56,766 bases of DNA, taken from positions 1 to 56,766 of the forward strand of contig CADDZE010000023.1 in the NCBI GenBank assembly GCA_902812465.1. Reading direction: 5' to 3'. Shown here in pieces: positions 40,434 through 50,644 of this stretch. The position numbers were made by a program, and so were the translations under genes. The notes beneath the pieces were generated by a model. The model was not told the DNA's origin and ran no database searches. It saw only the letters and a program-made list of their open reading frames with translations. Source of the stretch: Acidobacteriota bacterium (GTDB lineage Bacteria; Acidobacteriota; Terriglobia; UBA7540). How positions within the stretch are numbered: position 1 is the first letter of the stretch; each line of letters starts with the position of its first letter.

Positions 40434-42191
40434 CTACCAAGTTCTAGCGCCGGAACCTGGTTTCAAAACCTGGTCGGTCCGCGAGCTTCCGGATTTCCGA
40501 GGCGGCGTGCGCTGAACGATGCCACGCCCTTGGACGATGGTCAAAAATTGGTCAGAAGCCACGCTGCGAATCGATTCAATCTGGCCGTCCGGCCAGTGAA
40601 TTTCGATAAGGTCCACGCGATCCCTTGCGGCAAGTCCGAAGTGCAACCGCAGGTCATTGGAAGAAAGATAGCTGCCACCTGCCCGAACCTCATCCCATTG
40701 CACTAGGCTATCTGCCACAACTCTGACCCGTGCCCCGATGGCATCCCGGTTTAGTCCTCGCCCTATGAGCTTGAGGGTGATCCAGCGATTTCGGTTCCCA
40801 CCGTCGTTCCTCAGAAGAGTGGGCTTGCCGTCCAAATTTTCGACCACCACATCGACATCGCCGTCGTTGTCGATATCGCCGAAAGCAGCGCCGCGGCTCA
40901 CCCGGGGAATCATCAGCGCCTCACCCGACTCCGCCGCCACTTCGGAGAACGTACCGTCATGCTGGTTATGGAAGAGCAAAATTCGTTGCGCATAGTTAGC
41001 CAGCTGGGGATAGACATGGCCGCTGACAGCCATCAGGTCCACCCAACCATCGTTGTCGTAGTCAAAGAAGGCGGTGCCCCAGCCTACCCAGACGCCCGGC
41101 ACGCGCGCTGTGCCCGCCTGAAAGGAAGCGTCGGTGAAGATGAGAGGAGCGTCGTGCCGATAAAGGATGTGGTATTCCTGCGAAAAGTTAGTGACGAAGA
41201 AGGCGAAGAGTCCGGTGTGGAGATAGTCGCCTACGGCAATGCCCATCGAGCCCTGTGGCTGGCCGTCCTCGTTCACGGCCACGCCGGTGGGATAGCCCAG
41301 TTCGCTAAAGGTCCCGTTGCGGTTGTTGTGATAGAAGTAGTTTGGTCCGGTGTCGTTCGCCACATAAAGGTCCGGCCAACCGTCGCCATCTACGTCGGTC
41401 CATACCGCCCCCAGGCCGTAGCGGTGTTCGGGATCGGAAACCCCTGCCTTCTGGCTTACGTCCGTGAACGTACCGTCGGCCTTGTTATGAAAGAGGGAAT
41501 CACCAGCTCCTGGCAGGCCGCGGGGTCCGCATTGCACGGGGACTCCCTGGTAGATACAGAACTTACCCTTTCCGAAGGCCGGCAGATCTGAGAGCCGGAA
41601 GTCGACGTAGTTCGCAACGAAGAGGTCTAAAGCGCCGTCGCGGTCGTAATCGCCGAAGGCGGCGCCAGTTGACCATCGCGGGTCGTCGACGCCAGCACGT
41701 TCGGTGACGTCGGTGAAGGTCCCGTTGCCGTTGTTGTGGTAGAGGTGGTTGTGCCCGAAGCATGTGACGTAAAGGTCCTCGTAACCGTCACCATCGAAGT
41801 CTGCCGCCACCACGCCCATGGCCCACCCAGGATACTCAAGCCCGGAACCGCGCGTTACGTCGGTAAACGTTCCATCGCAGTGGCCTCGGTATAACGCGCT
41901 CGGTGAACTCTTGGGATCGCCTGCGGTCTGGACCGTCAGGGAGTTCGTCAAGTAGATATCCAGGCAACCGTCATTGTCGTAGTCAAAGAGAGCGACACCG
42001 CCACTCATCGACTCGACGATGTACTTTTTCTCCGGAGCTGAGGTGTGCCTGAAGTGAATGCCGGAGGAGTCCGTGATGTCAGTAAAGCGAACGCCATCCG
42101 CTGAACGCGGCTCGTCAACGCTATGCGCTGCCACCAGAAGGCCGAGCGCAGGCATCAGCAAGGCAGGGACCAAGGGTGCACGTCTGCCCAT
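40434..42191 (-). CDS. CRTAC1-family exported VCBS-repeat protein
   Basis: 585 aa with a signal peptide (about 1-22). The body is a beta-propeller of FG-GAP/VCBS repeats, each with a calcium-like loop D-x-D-x-D-G: [53 protein letters not shown] and I-D-N-D-G-D-V-D-V. The last 80 residues form an ASPIC/UnbV domain ([22 protein letters not shown]). The family is abundant in Acidobacteriota; its role is undetermined, perhaps binding or cell-surface interaction. Confidence 0.93.
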   Translation of the reverse strand: MGRRAPLVPALLMPALGLLVAAHSVDEPRSADGVRFTDITDSSGIHFRHTSAPEKKYIVESMSGGVALFDYDNDGCLDIYLTNSLTVQTAGDPKSSPSALYRGHCDGTFTDVTRGSGLEYPGWAMGVVAADFDGDGYEDLYVTCFGHNHLYHNNGNGTFTDVTERAGVDDPRWSTGAAFGDYDRDGALDLFVANYVDFRLSDLPAFGKGKFCIYQGVPVQCGPRGLPGAGDSLFHNKADGTFTDVSQKAGVSDPEHRYGLGAVWTDVDGDGWPDLYVANDTGPNYFYHNNRNGTFSELGYPTGVAVNEDGQPQGSMGIAVGDYLHTGLFAFFVTNFSQEYHILYRHDAPLIFTDASFQAGTARVPGVWVGWGTAFFDYDNDGWVDLMAVSGHVYPQLANYAQRILLFHNQHDGTFSEVAAESGEALMIPRVSRGAAFGDIDNDGDVDVVVENLDGKPTLLRNDGGNRNRWITLKLIGRGLNRDAIGARVRVVADSLVQWDEVRAGGSYLSSNDLRLHFGLAARDRVDLIEIHWPDGQIESIRSVASDQFLTIVQGRGIVQRTPPRKSGSSRTDQVLKPGSGARTW

Positions 42192-42282
42192 CGTGTGCGG
42201 AAGGGGGTGAGCGCTCGTGAACTAAGACGTCAACCAACTCGGCACGGCTATGCGCTTGCTTTACCTCCAGCCGGGGCGGAGC

Positions 42283-44382
42283 TCAGAACTCCGGAGCGAA
42301 TGTTGTGGCGCCACCCGCCGCCAGCGCGCTGCGCCGCCGGACAGACCCGGCCGCACTGGGATGCGTTGGGTGTGCCTGCGCGGCCACATTGACCGTGCCC
42401 AAAGTGTTCGCGTAGCGGGCGATCCCGTTGTAGAGGGCTTCGGCAATCTTCTGCCGGTAGGCAGGGCGCTTCAGGAGGCGCTCATCGCGCGGATTGGTGA
42501 GGAAAGAAATCTCGGTCAGAATGCTCGGCATGTTCGCGCCGATCAGAACCACAAAAGGTGCCTTCTTCACTCCCCGATCCTGCTCATTCCCGGCCAACCG
42601 CTCAGCCTGAGCGTAAAGTGAATGCTGCACTTGCAGTGCGAAGTGGCGGGACTCCTGGACTTTTTCGGACAGAGCAATCCGCTCGATCAGCTTCTGGAGC
42701 TTGTGTACCGATTCCTGTGACGTCGCGTTCTCGCGGGCCGCCACTTCTAGTGCGCTGGGGTCCGAAGTGAAGTTGAGGTAGTAGGTCTCGATCCCTCGCG
42801 CGCTCTCGTCACGACTCGCGTTAGCGTGGATGGAAATAAAAAGGTCGGCAGCCTTCTGATTGGCAATGGCCGTACGCTCTTCCAGCGGGACAAAGGTATC
42901 GTCGCTGCGGGTCATCACGACCTCACTGCCCAACTTGTGCTCAATCAGCTTGCGCAGGCGGAGGCCCACGTCCAGCACCAGGTCCTTCTCACACAGTCCC
43001 GTTGGACCGATAGTGCCTGTATCGTGGCCGCCATGTCCCGGATCAATCACCACGCGCCCAACCTTGAGTCCTAAGGCGCGAGTCAACGTGGGCGCGGCCG
43101 AAGCTGCCCCGCCTGGCGGGCGCACTGTCGATTCGCTGCCAAAGTCGGCAAGCGAGTCGGTTGCTCCTTCTCCTGCGGTCTCGTCGTTGCTACGCGCTCG
43201 ATCCGACCGCGGGGCGTTCTCCGAAGCCCGGCTCTCCCCGGATTCTGATCCCGCATGATGACCGGCGCCCACATCGGTTGACTCCGGAGCGGATTCAGAC
43301 TTCGCCGCCTCGCCCGCAGGCTGCCCGGCCGTTACAACGCCGGCGGGCGCTCTGCGCTCACTAGGGACAGCCGCAAACTCGGCAGAGGCCAAGCGCGACT
43401 TCGTTGGTCCACTGGGGCGACCACGAATGTCAATCACTAACCGGAAGGGATTGGGAAGGGAGAAGACAGAATAGTCCTCGATGTGTGCCACGTCGAGCAC
43501 GACGCGCGTGACACGGGGCCTGAATTGGCCGACCCGGATGCCTTGCAGAAATCCGTCGTCCACCGGAAATGTCTTGCCGGCCAGCGCGGCGCTGAGCCTG
43601 GCACCTTTGAGGTCAAACACCAACCGATCGGGATTTTTCACTCGGGTGACATGGAACTTCACCTCATCGTCCACCCCGATCACGATGCGTGTGTAATCGG
43701 GACCCACCCAGCGGTGAATGGAGGTGACTTCCGGGATCCGCTCTCCGTTTGGGCCGCGCTCTTCTGTTGCCGCGGCCGCTTGCTCCTGACGAAGCGTGTT
43801 GTCCGAAGAAGCAGCTTGAGCGGACGAGACTTTGGCCTTGCTCAGCACCCGATCAATCTGAGCGACACGTTGCTCAGCCAGGCTCGCCTTGGACGAACCT
43901 GAATACCGCTCAAGGTACTTGGCATAAACTTCGCGGGCGGCCGCCAGGTCCCGCAGGTCGGTTCGGTAAATTTCGGCAATCGTGAACAGGGCATCGCGCG
44001 CCACGCCGCTTTGTGGGTACTGGGCAATCAGGAACCGGTAGGCCCGGATGGATGCCTTGAAATAGCGCGGCTGGGAGAATTCTCGCGCCATTTCCTCGTA
44101 CACCTCGCCAACCGAAGCGAGCGCGGCCGGAGCTTTGCGGTAGGCCGGATCGTAGCGGTAGACAGCCTGAAACGCGCGCACCAGCTTTTCATACTCGGCA
44201 AGCGGGCGCGTGCCCTCCGGCCGCGCTTCGAGCGCCGTCCGCAGGGTCACTGCCCGGTCGTAGGCCCGCTCCGCCTTGGCCCGGTCGGAGGTCAAAGCGG
44301 GCTTGGCCGCCAAGAGAAACAGCGTGAACAATCCACTCGCTCGCGCTGGCGCGTGCCGAAATGAACGGCTTCGTTCGATCAA
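42283..44382 (-). CDS. amiC: N-acetylmuramoyl-L-alanine amidase (AmiC type)
   Basis: 699 aa, exported. Residues 30-190 are helical TPR-like repeats (Y-F-K-A-S-I-R-A-Y-R-F-L-I-A-Q-Y-P, then A-R-E-V-Y-A-K-Y-L-E-R-Y). An AMIN domain (about 215-325) for septal or peptidoglycan targeting follows (I-V-I-G-V-D-D-E-V-K, L-V-F-D-L-K-G-A). A disordered Ser/Glu/Ala linker (330-450) leads to the Amidase_3 domain: V-V-I-D-P-G-H-G-G, E-K-D-L-V-L-D-V and S-I-H-A-N give the zinc His/Glu/His. It cuts the stem peptide off peptidoglycan at division. The start is TTG. It follows the transglycosylase gene by 27 bp. Confidence 0.93.
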   Translation of the reverse strand: MIERSRSFRHAPARASGLFTLFLLAAKPALTSDRAKAERAYDRAVTLRTALEARPEGTRPLAEYEKLVRAFQAVYRYDPAYRKAPAALASVGEVYEEMAREFSQPRYFKASIRAYRFLIAQYPQSGVARDALFTIAEIYRTDLRDLAAAREVYAKYLERYSGSSKASLAEQRVAQIDRVLSKAKVSSAQAASSDNTLRQEQAAAATEERGPNGERIPEVTSIHRWVGPDYTRIVIGVDDEVKFHVTRVKNPDRLVFDLKGARLSAALAGKTFPVDDGFLQGIRVGQFRPRVTRVVLDVAHIEDYSVFSLPNPFRLVIDIRGRPSGPTKSRLASAEFAAVPSERRAPAGVVTAGQPAGEAAKSESAPESTDVGAGHHAGSESGESRASENAPRSDRARSNDETAGEGATDSLADFGSESTVRPPGGAASAAPTLTRALGLKVGRVVIDPGHGGHDTGTIGPTGLCEKDLVLDVGLRLRKLIEHKLGSEVVMTRSDDTFVPLEERTAIANQKAADLFISIHANASRDESARGIETYYLNFTSDPSALEVAARENATSQESVHKLQKLIERIALSEKVQESRHFALQVQHSLYAQAERLAGNEQDRGVKKAPFVVLIGANMPSILTEISFLTNPRDERLLKRPAYRQKIAEALYNGIARYANTLGTVNVAAQAHPTHPSAAGSVRRRSALAAGGATTFAPEF

Positions 44383-44409
44383 GCGTCTTTTCCCTGCAGT
44401 CGAAGTCCT

Positions 44410-45156
44410 CTACTGCTCAAAGTGCACCACTCCCTTGGCGTCAACGTAGCTATAAATGGGGGCGGCTAGCGACCGGCCTGCGGTATGGCTCGCAGCCGTG
44501 GGATCGGCCACGTGATAGAGTGTAGTGACTTTCCTCACATAACGCTGCGTTTCGCCATACGGAGGAACACCACCTCGACGCAGCACCGAGTTCTCGCCGG
44601 CATTGTAGGCGGCTAGCGACAGTCGGACATCGTTGCCAAATAAATTGAGGAGATAGCGAAGGTAGCCGACCCCGCCTTTAAGGTTTTGCTCCGGATCAAA
44701 AGGGTTCGCAACACCGAACCGGTGCGCCGTGGCGGGAACGAGCTGCATGAGGCCCATGGCACCTTTCGGCGAGACGGCCTTGGGGTTGTAGTCCGACTCG
44801 GCTCGGACTACAGCATGAACCAACCGGGGGTCCACTCTGAAGCGGCTCGCGGTTTGATCAATCAACGCCTGAAGGCCAGGTGGTCGCCCACGAAGAGTGC
44901 CGGATAACGGGAGATCGATGACGTCAACGTAGACCCGGTGACCCTGCTCGTCTGTCAATGAGACGATGCGAGTGTGAGCCGAAGGCACCTCAACAGATGC
45001 TGTCGCGGCCTCACTCCGCGAGGCGGAGGCCGCCGACCCTGGGCCCAAGCCGGGACTGCTTTGCCATGCCGAACCGGGGAAGGGAAGGAGTGGCCCCAGA
45101 CTGAGTATCAGCCATGCCCTAACGTTCTTGGCCCGGTCGCGCTGTTGCCGTTGCAT
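44410..45156 (-). CDS. Lytic transglycosylase (SLT family 1)
   Basis: 248 aa from ATG 45156, which gives a good signal peptide (R-A-W-L-I-L-S-L-G-P-L-L-P-F). The SLT domain covers about 110-225: V-V-R-A-E-S-D-Y-N has the catalytic Glu, followed by A-V-S-P-K-G-A-M-G-L-M-Q-L-V-P-A-T-A and L-S-L-A-A-Y-N-A-G-E. It cleaves the MurNAc-GlcNAc bond with formation of 1,6-anhydroMurNAc. A final Y-S-Y-V-D-A-K-G-V-V-H-F motif resembles a DUF4124-like tail. The frame is open back to 45408. With amiC it forms a two-gene cell-wall hydrolase unit. Confidence 0.9.
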   Translation of the reverse strand: MQRQQRDRAKNVRAWLILSLGPLLPFPGSAWQSSPGLGPGSAASASRSEAATASVEVPSAHTRIVSLTDEQGHRVYVDVIDLPLSGTLRGRPPGLQALIDQTASRFRVDPRLVHAVVRAESDYNPKAVSPKGAMGLMQLVPATAHRFGVANPFDPEQNLKGGVGYLRYLLNLFGNDVRLSLAAYNAGENSVLRRGGVPPYGETQRYVRKVTTLYHVADPTAASHTAGRSLAAPIYSYVDAKGVVHFEQ

Positions 45157-45718
45157 CGGATTCCGCCACTCCGCCGATTGGTTCTCCTTCGGCAGAAAAA
45201 CCCGTGCGCCGCCACCAGACGGTGGAGATTCGTCACTTGCTTCGCCGGTCCCCCTCAGACGGGCGAGCTTGGTCTGCCTCGCGGCACGTGACCTGGCGCA
45301 ATCCGCGACTGCCGCGTACCTTGGGTCCGCGGCTGCGGGCATTGTAGCATAGAATGAACCTAAGATGTCTCGCCTTGTAGTGACGGGGGAACGCTGTAAG
45401 TCCCACATGCTCCGAGCTCGGCCGCGCGGTGATACTACGATGATCTACCTGGATTTCTCCCGGCACAAGACAGGGTGAGGCGGCGAATGGCTCAGGACGG
45501 CGTGGGCGCGTCGGCTTAGATCACCCTATGGTTTGTCGCGACCAATTCTCGGCTTTTCCCCGCCTCCCCTGGGACCACGGCCGAGCCGGCACCCAGGCCG
45601 CAGAGACCAGGCAGATCAGACTGACCGTCGAGACCGAGACCACACCTCCCAAGCCACTCTGGTAGAGGTGCCGACGTTCCGCTTGCGATGCCCAGCTAAG
45701 GAAGACCGTCCTTTCCAA
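45157..45718. other. Intergenic region, no clear gene
   Basis: 560 bp between the aminotransferase stop and the transglycosylase start. The transglycosylase frame stays open to 45408 (84 extra codons) without a signal peptide or motif. On the minus strand a TACAAT box at 45346-45351 lacks a fitting -35. A minus-strand frame at 45718-45521 overlaps no feature but has no similarity. Confidence 0.45.
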
Positions 45719-47026
45719 TTACGAGTGCCCCTTCGCGACCTGCTTCAGCACATGCTCGTAGGCCTCGAGCGTCCGGTCGATGTCTGCCTCGCTGTGCGCG
45801 TAGCTGATGTGATTGCGCTTGAGGTTGACGGGAAGCATGAAGACGCCGCAATCGATCAGCCGCCGGCGGCAGTCAACGAATCGCGCTCCGTCGTTACGCA
45901 GGAGATCCGTGTAGGTGATGGCTGGGCCTTCCATGAAGTAGGTCAGGAAGATGGACCCGAATCCCGCAACCATCGCCCGCACGCCCAGACGCTGGTGGAT
46001 CTCACTCAGCCCGCGCCGCATTCGCTCGCCCAAGGCGAACACGCGGGCGTGGACCGGCTCGCGCTCGAGCATTTCGATGGTGGCCAGCGCGGCCGCGCAG
46101 CCCACCAAGTTTCCGTTATAGGTACCGGCGAAGTATGTGTCGCCTCCCGGCCGTGTATTGAAGTGATTCATAATCTCCGCCCGTCCGCACACAGCAGCTA
46201 TTGGAAATCCGTTGGCCATGGCCTTGCCCAACGTTGTCAGGTCGGGTGTGAGGCCGCAGAGGGTCTGATAGCCCCCGAGGTGGTGGCGGAATCCGGTCAC
46301 AACTTCATCGAAGATGAGCAAGGCGCCATGGCGTCGCGTCAGTTCGCGCAAGCCCTCGAGAAAGCCCGGCTGCGGTGACAGGCAACCCACGTTGTGCGCG
46401 ATGGGTTCGACGATGACGGCGGCGATTTCGCTCCCATGCCACTCGAAGGCTTGCTCGACGTTGTCAAGGTCATTGAACGCACAGACGAGCGTTTGCTCGA
46501 GTACCTCGGGCAAGATTCCTGCCGAGCCCGGATCGCAATGCCCAACCTTGTCCGCCGGGCTTGCGACGTTGAGCAACAAACTATCCGCGATACCGTGATA
46601 GCAGCCCTGGAACTTGACGATCTTCTTGCGACGGGTAACGGCGCGGGAGACACGCACTGCATGGAAGGTTGCCTGCGAGCCGCTGGTACACAGCAGGACT
46701 CTTTCCGCACACGGAACGTGCTGTTGAATCTTGCGCGCCACCTCGATCTCGAGCTGTGTAGACCCCACCCCTGCCGCGCTGTAGGCGTCCCACAGATCTC
46801 GCACGCGCCTATTCACCTCTGGATGGTTGTGACCCAGGAGTGCGGGGCCGAAAGCGGCGTGATAGTCGATGTAGCGATGGCCGTCGGCGTCCGTGAGGGT
46901 AGCCCCCGACGCCGACGTGAACATCAGGTGGGGCAGAATACTGCGCGGGGCACTGTTAACTCCGCCCGGTATGACCTGGCAGGCCTCGGCGTAGAGACGT
47001 TCGCTGTGGGTATGGTCGAGGATCAT
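45719..47026 (-). CDS. HemL-like class III aminotransferase
   Basis: 435 aa, PLP fold type I, closest by eye to glutamate-1-semialdehyde 2,1-aminomutase: P-G-G-V-N-S near residue 22, D-G-H-R-Y-I-D-Y, F-G-P-A-L-L-G-H, K-F-Q-G-C-Y-H-G, F-D-E-V-V-T-G-F-R (PLP Asp) and T-T-L-G-K-A-M-A-N-G-F-P (PLP Lys). Several HemL-specific residues differ: S-G-S-Q-A replaces S-G-T-E-A, E-P-I-A-H-N replaces E-P-[IV]-A-G-N, and A-N-G-F replaces G-G-G. It is therefore likely a related aminotransferase of other specificity rather than the tetrapyrrole enzyme. ATG 47026 is chosen. It lies 94 bp after the transglutaminase gene. Confidence 0.85.
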   Translation of the reverse strand: MILDHTHSERLYAEACQVIPGGVNSAPRSILPHLMFTSASGATLTDADGHRYIDYHAAFGPALLGHNHPEVNRRVRDLWDAYSAAGVGSTQLEIEVARKIQQHVPCAERVLLCTSGSQATFHAVRVSRAVTRRKKIVKFQGCYHGIADSLLLNVASPADKVGHCDPGSAGILPEVLEQTLVCAFNDLDNVEQAFEWHGSEIAAVIVEPIAHNVGCLSPQPGFLEGLRELTRRHGALLIFDEVVTGFRHHLGGYQTLCGLTPDLTTLGKAMANGFPIAAVCGRAEIMNHFNTRPGGDTYFAGTYNGNLVGCAAALATIEMLEREPVHARVFALGERMRRGLSEIHQRLGVRAMVAGFGSIFLTYFMEGPAITYTDLLRNDGARFVDCRRRLIDCGVFMLPVNLKRNHISYAHSEADIDRTLEAYEHVLKQVAKGHS

Positions 47027-47120
47027 GGTCCAGCTTTTTCGTCGATACGAGCGGCGCCCCGCTACACCACTACGCTCGTAGGAAAAGCCGCGAGGCTGAT
47101 ACGCTGGTAACAGACCGGCG

Positions 47121-49343
47121 CTACACGCTGGTCGAGCCGCGCCGGATCGTCTGCAGCAGCTGCCGCAGGCGCTTGAGGGACACCGGTTCTTTCCCGAAGC
47201 GGAGCCCGTAATAAGCGCGCGTGAATTCTTCGAGCGCCGGCTGCCACACCTGGCCGGCTGCTGCCGTGACAAGCTCCCGCGGGGTCTGCGACGGAAGCTT
47301 GATCATGCCCCGTTTTCGGAGGACGCGCAGCAGACCATAGTAGACCAGCGTTGAGTCCTTTGGACGTACCACCCCCTCCGGCCGGCTCAGTTTCCACAGC
47401 CAAAGCGCTCGGAACCAGCACAACAGCGAATCGCCTCCAAGCGAGTAATCAGCCGTGGCCAACGCCGCGAGGAGTATCAACAGGAGCGCCGCCCCCTTCC
47501 CCCAGTGAAGGAAGACCCAGCCCTTGGCAACCGTTACCCACCCTGCGCCGCGGCGGCTGACGTGGTCCAGCTTCTCCTGAAGGCTCAGCCGAAACGGCCG
47601 CGACACGGATTCAAGCTGCCGCGCTAGGCGAAGCTGGTGGCCGAAATCGTAGTTGATGACCCATTCGTTCCAGAAAAGGTTCACGGCATCGAGGCACCCA
47701 TCGAGGGTGCCCTCTGCTTGCTCTTGGCCAGAGGGCGGCGTTGGATCGAAAGGGATCCACCCGAACGAGGGAAAGTAGACCTCCACCCAGCTATGGGCAT
47801 CGTGGGCACGCACCACGAAGTCTCCAGCCACCCGGTTGTAAGCGCCAGATTGAAAACCGTTCACCACCCGCGCCGGAATGCCCAGGTGCCGGAGCATCAC
47901 TGCCATGGCAGCCGCAAAATACTCACAAGAGCCTTGGCGGGCGGTGAAAAGAAAGCTGCCCACCGGATCGCTGTGCGAGAGGCCCTGCGGATCTAGAGTG
48001 TAAGTGTAGTGGCTGCGCAGGTAGCTCTCGAGTGCTCGCGCCCTGTCATAGTTGTTGGTAGCAGAGGCGCTGATCTGCCGCGCCAGAGCGGCGACAGCCG
48101 GGGCAGGCCGTGGCAATTGCAGGTAGACAAGGCGAACGTCATCAGGGTAGGAGCTGGTGTCAGCCCGTAGCTGGGCAGGGGACGGCAGGCCCGCGTCGGA
48201 TACCACGTCGTAGGCTAATGCTGATACTCCCTCCTGGGGACGGTGAAGCGACATGGTTTGGTCGAGGGTCAGAACCAGCAAGCGGACATCCACCTCACGC
48301 GGCACGGCCGCGGTGAACAACACATCGGTTGACACATTCGAGAGGATCACGCGATAGCGCAGCGGGCGGTGGGGCCAGCTACTCCAGCCCGCGGGTTCGG
48401 GCACCACGAAGCGGCCGGGCGCAGCCGGATACACGGCGACCTGCTCGGTGTTGTCGTCGTACCAGCGCCGCCCGTCAAAGCTCGTTAGCGCGACGCCTCG
48501 CCACTTAACTTGCCGAAACATCTCCGGACTACCCTGAGGAATCACCCGCAGCACCACTAAGGTCGATCGCTTGATCCTTCCGATATCTCCCAGGTTCACA
48601 GCGTTGGAAAAGCCGGTAATGCTGGCCGGTTCAGAAGCAAGCGCTGAGAGGTAACCGCTGCGATATCGCGGGATAGCGAAAAACAGGAGTGAAGCGATCG
48701 CTGCGACGCCTGCCGTTAGCACGAGCGTGAAGACGGTGAGTGACTTCTCGAGTGCGGCCCGATTCCGCCTGCTTTGCCGGCGAGGATCGGGCGGGACACG
48801 CCGCGCCGACTCCATAGCGCGCTTCATCTCATAGCTTATGCAGGTAGAGATGGCAAAGAGCACATAAAAGGCAAAGCCGGCGAGATAAGCCGTTTCCACC
48901 GTCAGGATAGCGGCGGCTAGGATCATCAGAAAAGCGAGGACGGCCAAGTAGGCATAGTCGCGATTGGTGTAAGCGGAGAAGATCTTGATGACGGTCACGA
49001 GCAAGACCAAGTGAACCGTGGCGGAAAGCACCCGCTCGGACAATCCCGGCCCGCTCGAGAGCGCGACGAGATCCAGCAGATAAAAGAGCAAGCACCCGAT
49101 GGCCAGCCGGTTGACGACAGCGGGGCGCAGCCGCCAGCCCTTCTCGCCAAGATCACTCCAAATCTTAATTATCAAGGCGGCGGATACCAACACGACGGAA
49201 AGCGGGTCTAGCGGCCGGGTGGCCGCCAGCGTGAAGAAGCCGGCCGTCAGCATCAGCAGCAGCGAAACCTCGAAATAGCGCTGCACGCTGGGCAAAATCA
49301 CGTCCTGCGAGGACGGCAGATGGGCCGAAACCGCGTTCTGCAT
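47121..49343 (-). CDS. TgpA-like membrane transglutaminase
   Basis: 740 aa. Six to seven N-terminal membrane helices (about 22-225) form a DUF3488/TgpA region, then a periplasmic domain with a transglutaminase core: G-S-C473-E-Y-F-A-A-A, A-H-S-W as H517, and P-F-D533-P-T-P-P give the Cys-His-Asp triad. Another membrane helix near 620-640 and a DUF4129-like cytosolic tail follow. TgpA proteins are essential in some bacteria but their substrates are unknown. Many relatives sit next to MoxR ATPase and DUF58 genes; those are absent here, and instead it follows an ATP-grasp-like gene by 65 bp. Confidence 0.9.
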   Translation of the reverse strand: MQNAVSAHLPSSQDVILPSVQRYFEVSLLLMLTAGFFTLAATRPLDPLSVVLVSAALIIKIWSDLGEKGWRLRPAVVNRLAIGCLLFYLLDLVALSSGPGLSERVLSATVHLVLLVTVIKIFSAYTNRDYAYLAVLAFLMILAAAILTVETAYLAGFAFYVLFAISTCISYEMKRAMESARRVPPDPRRQSRRNRAALEKSLTVFTLVLTAGVAAIASLLFFAIPRYRSGYLSALASEPASITGFSNAVNLGDIGRIKRSTLVVLRVIPQGSPEMFRQVKWRGVALTSFDGRRWYDDNTEQVAVYPAAPGRFVVPEPAGWSSWPHRPLRYRVILSNVSTDVLFTAAVPREVDVRLLVLTLDQTMSLHRPQEGVSALAYDVVSDAGLPSPAQLRADTSSYPDDVRLVYLQLPRPAPAVAALARQISASATNNYDRARALESYLRSHYTYTLDPQGLSHSDPVGSFLFTARQGSCEYFAAAMAVMLRHLGIPARVVNGFQSGAYNRVAGDFVVRAHDAHSWVEVYFPSFGWIPFDPTPPSGQEQAEGTLDGCLDAVNLFWNEWVINYDFGHQLRLARQLESVSRPFRLSLQEKLDHVSRRGAGWVTVAKGWVFLHWGKGAALLLILLAALATADYSLGGDSLLCWFRALWLWKLSRPEGVVRPKDSTLVYYGLLRVLRKRGMIKLPSQTPRELVTAAAGQVWQPALEEFTRAYYGLRFGKEPVSLKRLRQLLQTIRRGSTSV

Positions 49344-49408
49344 ATGCCAGCTATTTTAACGGTAAGTCAGTGCCATCAGAGCACGGCTTGTCACCCGGGG
49401 GAAAGCAT

Positions 49409-50599
49409 TCATGCCGGAAAGTAAAAGCCAGCAGAAGATCCCACCCAGTCCATGTCACGGTTATAGTCCACGCCCATCATGGCGCCGCGCCCCATCCGCA
49501 CCAGAATGGGCCCGGCCCTCAGCTCCTCGCTCCACAGGTACATAATGCGGGTTTCCGCCTTGGTGGGACCGCACGGCGTTTCGATGACCGGCGCAAACTC
49601 GAGCCGCTCCTGCAGGATGTACTCCTGCCGGTGCAAGAGGGGAATGGCAGCGAGTTCGCGCTCGGTGGGGCCGATGATGACGCCACAACCCGCAAAGGAG
49701 AATAGAGGCTTTAGCACGTAGTCACGGAGGTTGCCCGGAAGAGGATGGAAGTCGTCCAGGAAGCGCGTAGCGGGCACGCTGGGGTGGCGTAGGTAAGGGA
49801 TCGAGAATTTCGAGATCAGGAAAAACCAGTTCGGGTGGCCCGCCCATTCTACATCTAACTCGCTGTTCCAGGCAAACGGCGGCTTCTGTTGCTTCCGGAC
49901 GAGCTCATCGGGGATCACGCGGTTGTAAATGCGGTGAATCGGAACGCGCCTGCCATCGCGCTCGTAGAAGAGCTGCCGCCCTTCCTTCTTCACCTCCCGA
50001 ACGTTGACGATAGGGGTCGCGCACAGGCGCGCGGTCAGAAGAAAGTCGGGCAGGGTTTTCTGCTCGAACGGGTCGATTTCCATCAGCACTACGTTTTCCG
50101 GCCGGTGATCGCCGAGGATGGCGCGCTTGAGCAGCTCCCGGTAGGAATCCGGATCCAGTCCTCCGAGCAGATACCGCAACTCAGCGTCGAGGGCGTAGGC
50201 CTTGCGGTATTCCTCGGCCAGCACGGCTTGATAAGCATAGAGGCTGGGGAATCCTTGGATCTCCACCAACTTGGGCTCGAGCGCCCCCGAAGCATTGCGT
50301 ACCAGTCCGAAGTCCACCTGGATGAATTCCGGATGTGAACTCTCCTTCGGAACATTGAACTGGGGAGGAATGGCGCGCCGCGCCGCCGCCAGATAATCCG
50401 GATTGTTGACCAACTGCAGAATCAGCTCTCGGCCATAGGCCGCCATCTTTTCGATCAGATTCTGCGGGTAGAAGCAAGGCGTTTCGCAGTTGCGGAACCG
50501 GATCCGCACCCCGCACGCTTCCTTGAGGGAGCGGAGGAAAGAGTCGTACTTCTCAGGGTTAAACCTGGCGTTAAAGTCGTCGCGGAGGCTGGGAACCAT
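49409..50599 (-). CDS. ATP-grasp-like ligase, unknown substrate
   Basis: 396 aa, soluble. The C-terminal third looks like an ATP-grasp: D-Y-V-L-K297-P-L-F-S-F-A-G-C-G (ATP Lys plus glycine-rich loop), I-L-Q-E-R (330-332) as the adenine-hinge strand, A-E349-T-R, and M-M-G-V-D-Y-N380 for the metal site. The N-terminal part has V-D-F-G-L-V-R, and I-D-P-F-E-Q-K-T-L then H-R-I-Y-N-R, like the pre-ATP-grasp segments of glutathionylspermidine-synthase-like enzymes. Such enzymes make amide bonds via acyl-phosphates. The family is unnamed as far as I can tell. It starts 45 bp after the M29 gene stop. Confidence 0.6.
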   Translation of the reverse strand: MVPSLRDDFNARFNPEKYDSFLRSLKEACGVRIRFRNCETPCFYPQNLIEKMAAYGRELILQLVNNPDYLAAARRAIPPQFNVPKESSHPEFIQVDFGLVRNASGALEPKLVEIQGFPSLYAYQAVLAEEYRKAYALDAELRYLLGGLDPDSYRELLKRAILGDHRPENVVLMEIDPFEQKTLPDFLLTARLCATPIVNVREVKKEGRQLFYERDGRRVPIHRIYNRVIPDELVRKQQKPPFAWNSELDVEWAGHPNWFFLISKFSIPYLRHPSVPATRFLDDFHPLPGNLRDYVLKPLFSFAGCGVIIGPTERELAAIPLLHRQEYILQERLEFAPVIETPCGPTKAETRIMYLWSEELRAGPILVRMGRGAMMGVDYNRDMDWVGSSAGFYFPA

Positions 50600-50644
50600 A
50601 AAGGAAGCGCCTGATCAGCCAGGTGCGGCAAGGCGCTGGTCCGC

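Noticed and set aside
45533-46378. 281-codon plus-strand frame inside the aminotransferase gene
   Set aside because: Antisense shadow of a gene with clear PLP motifs; no similarity or ribosome site.
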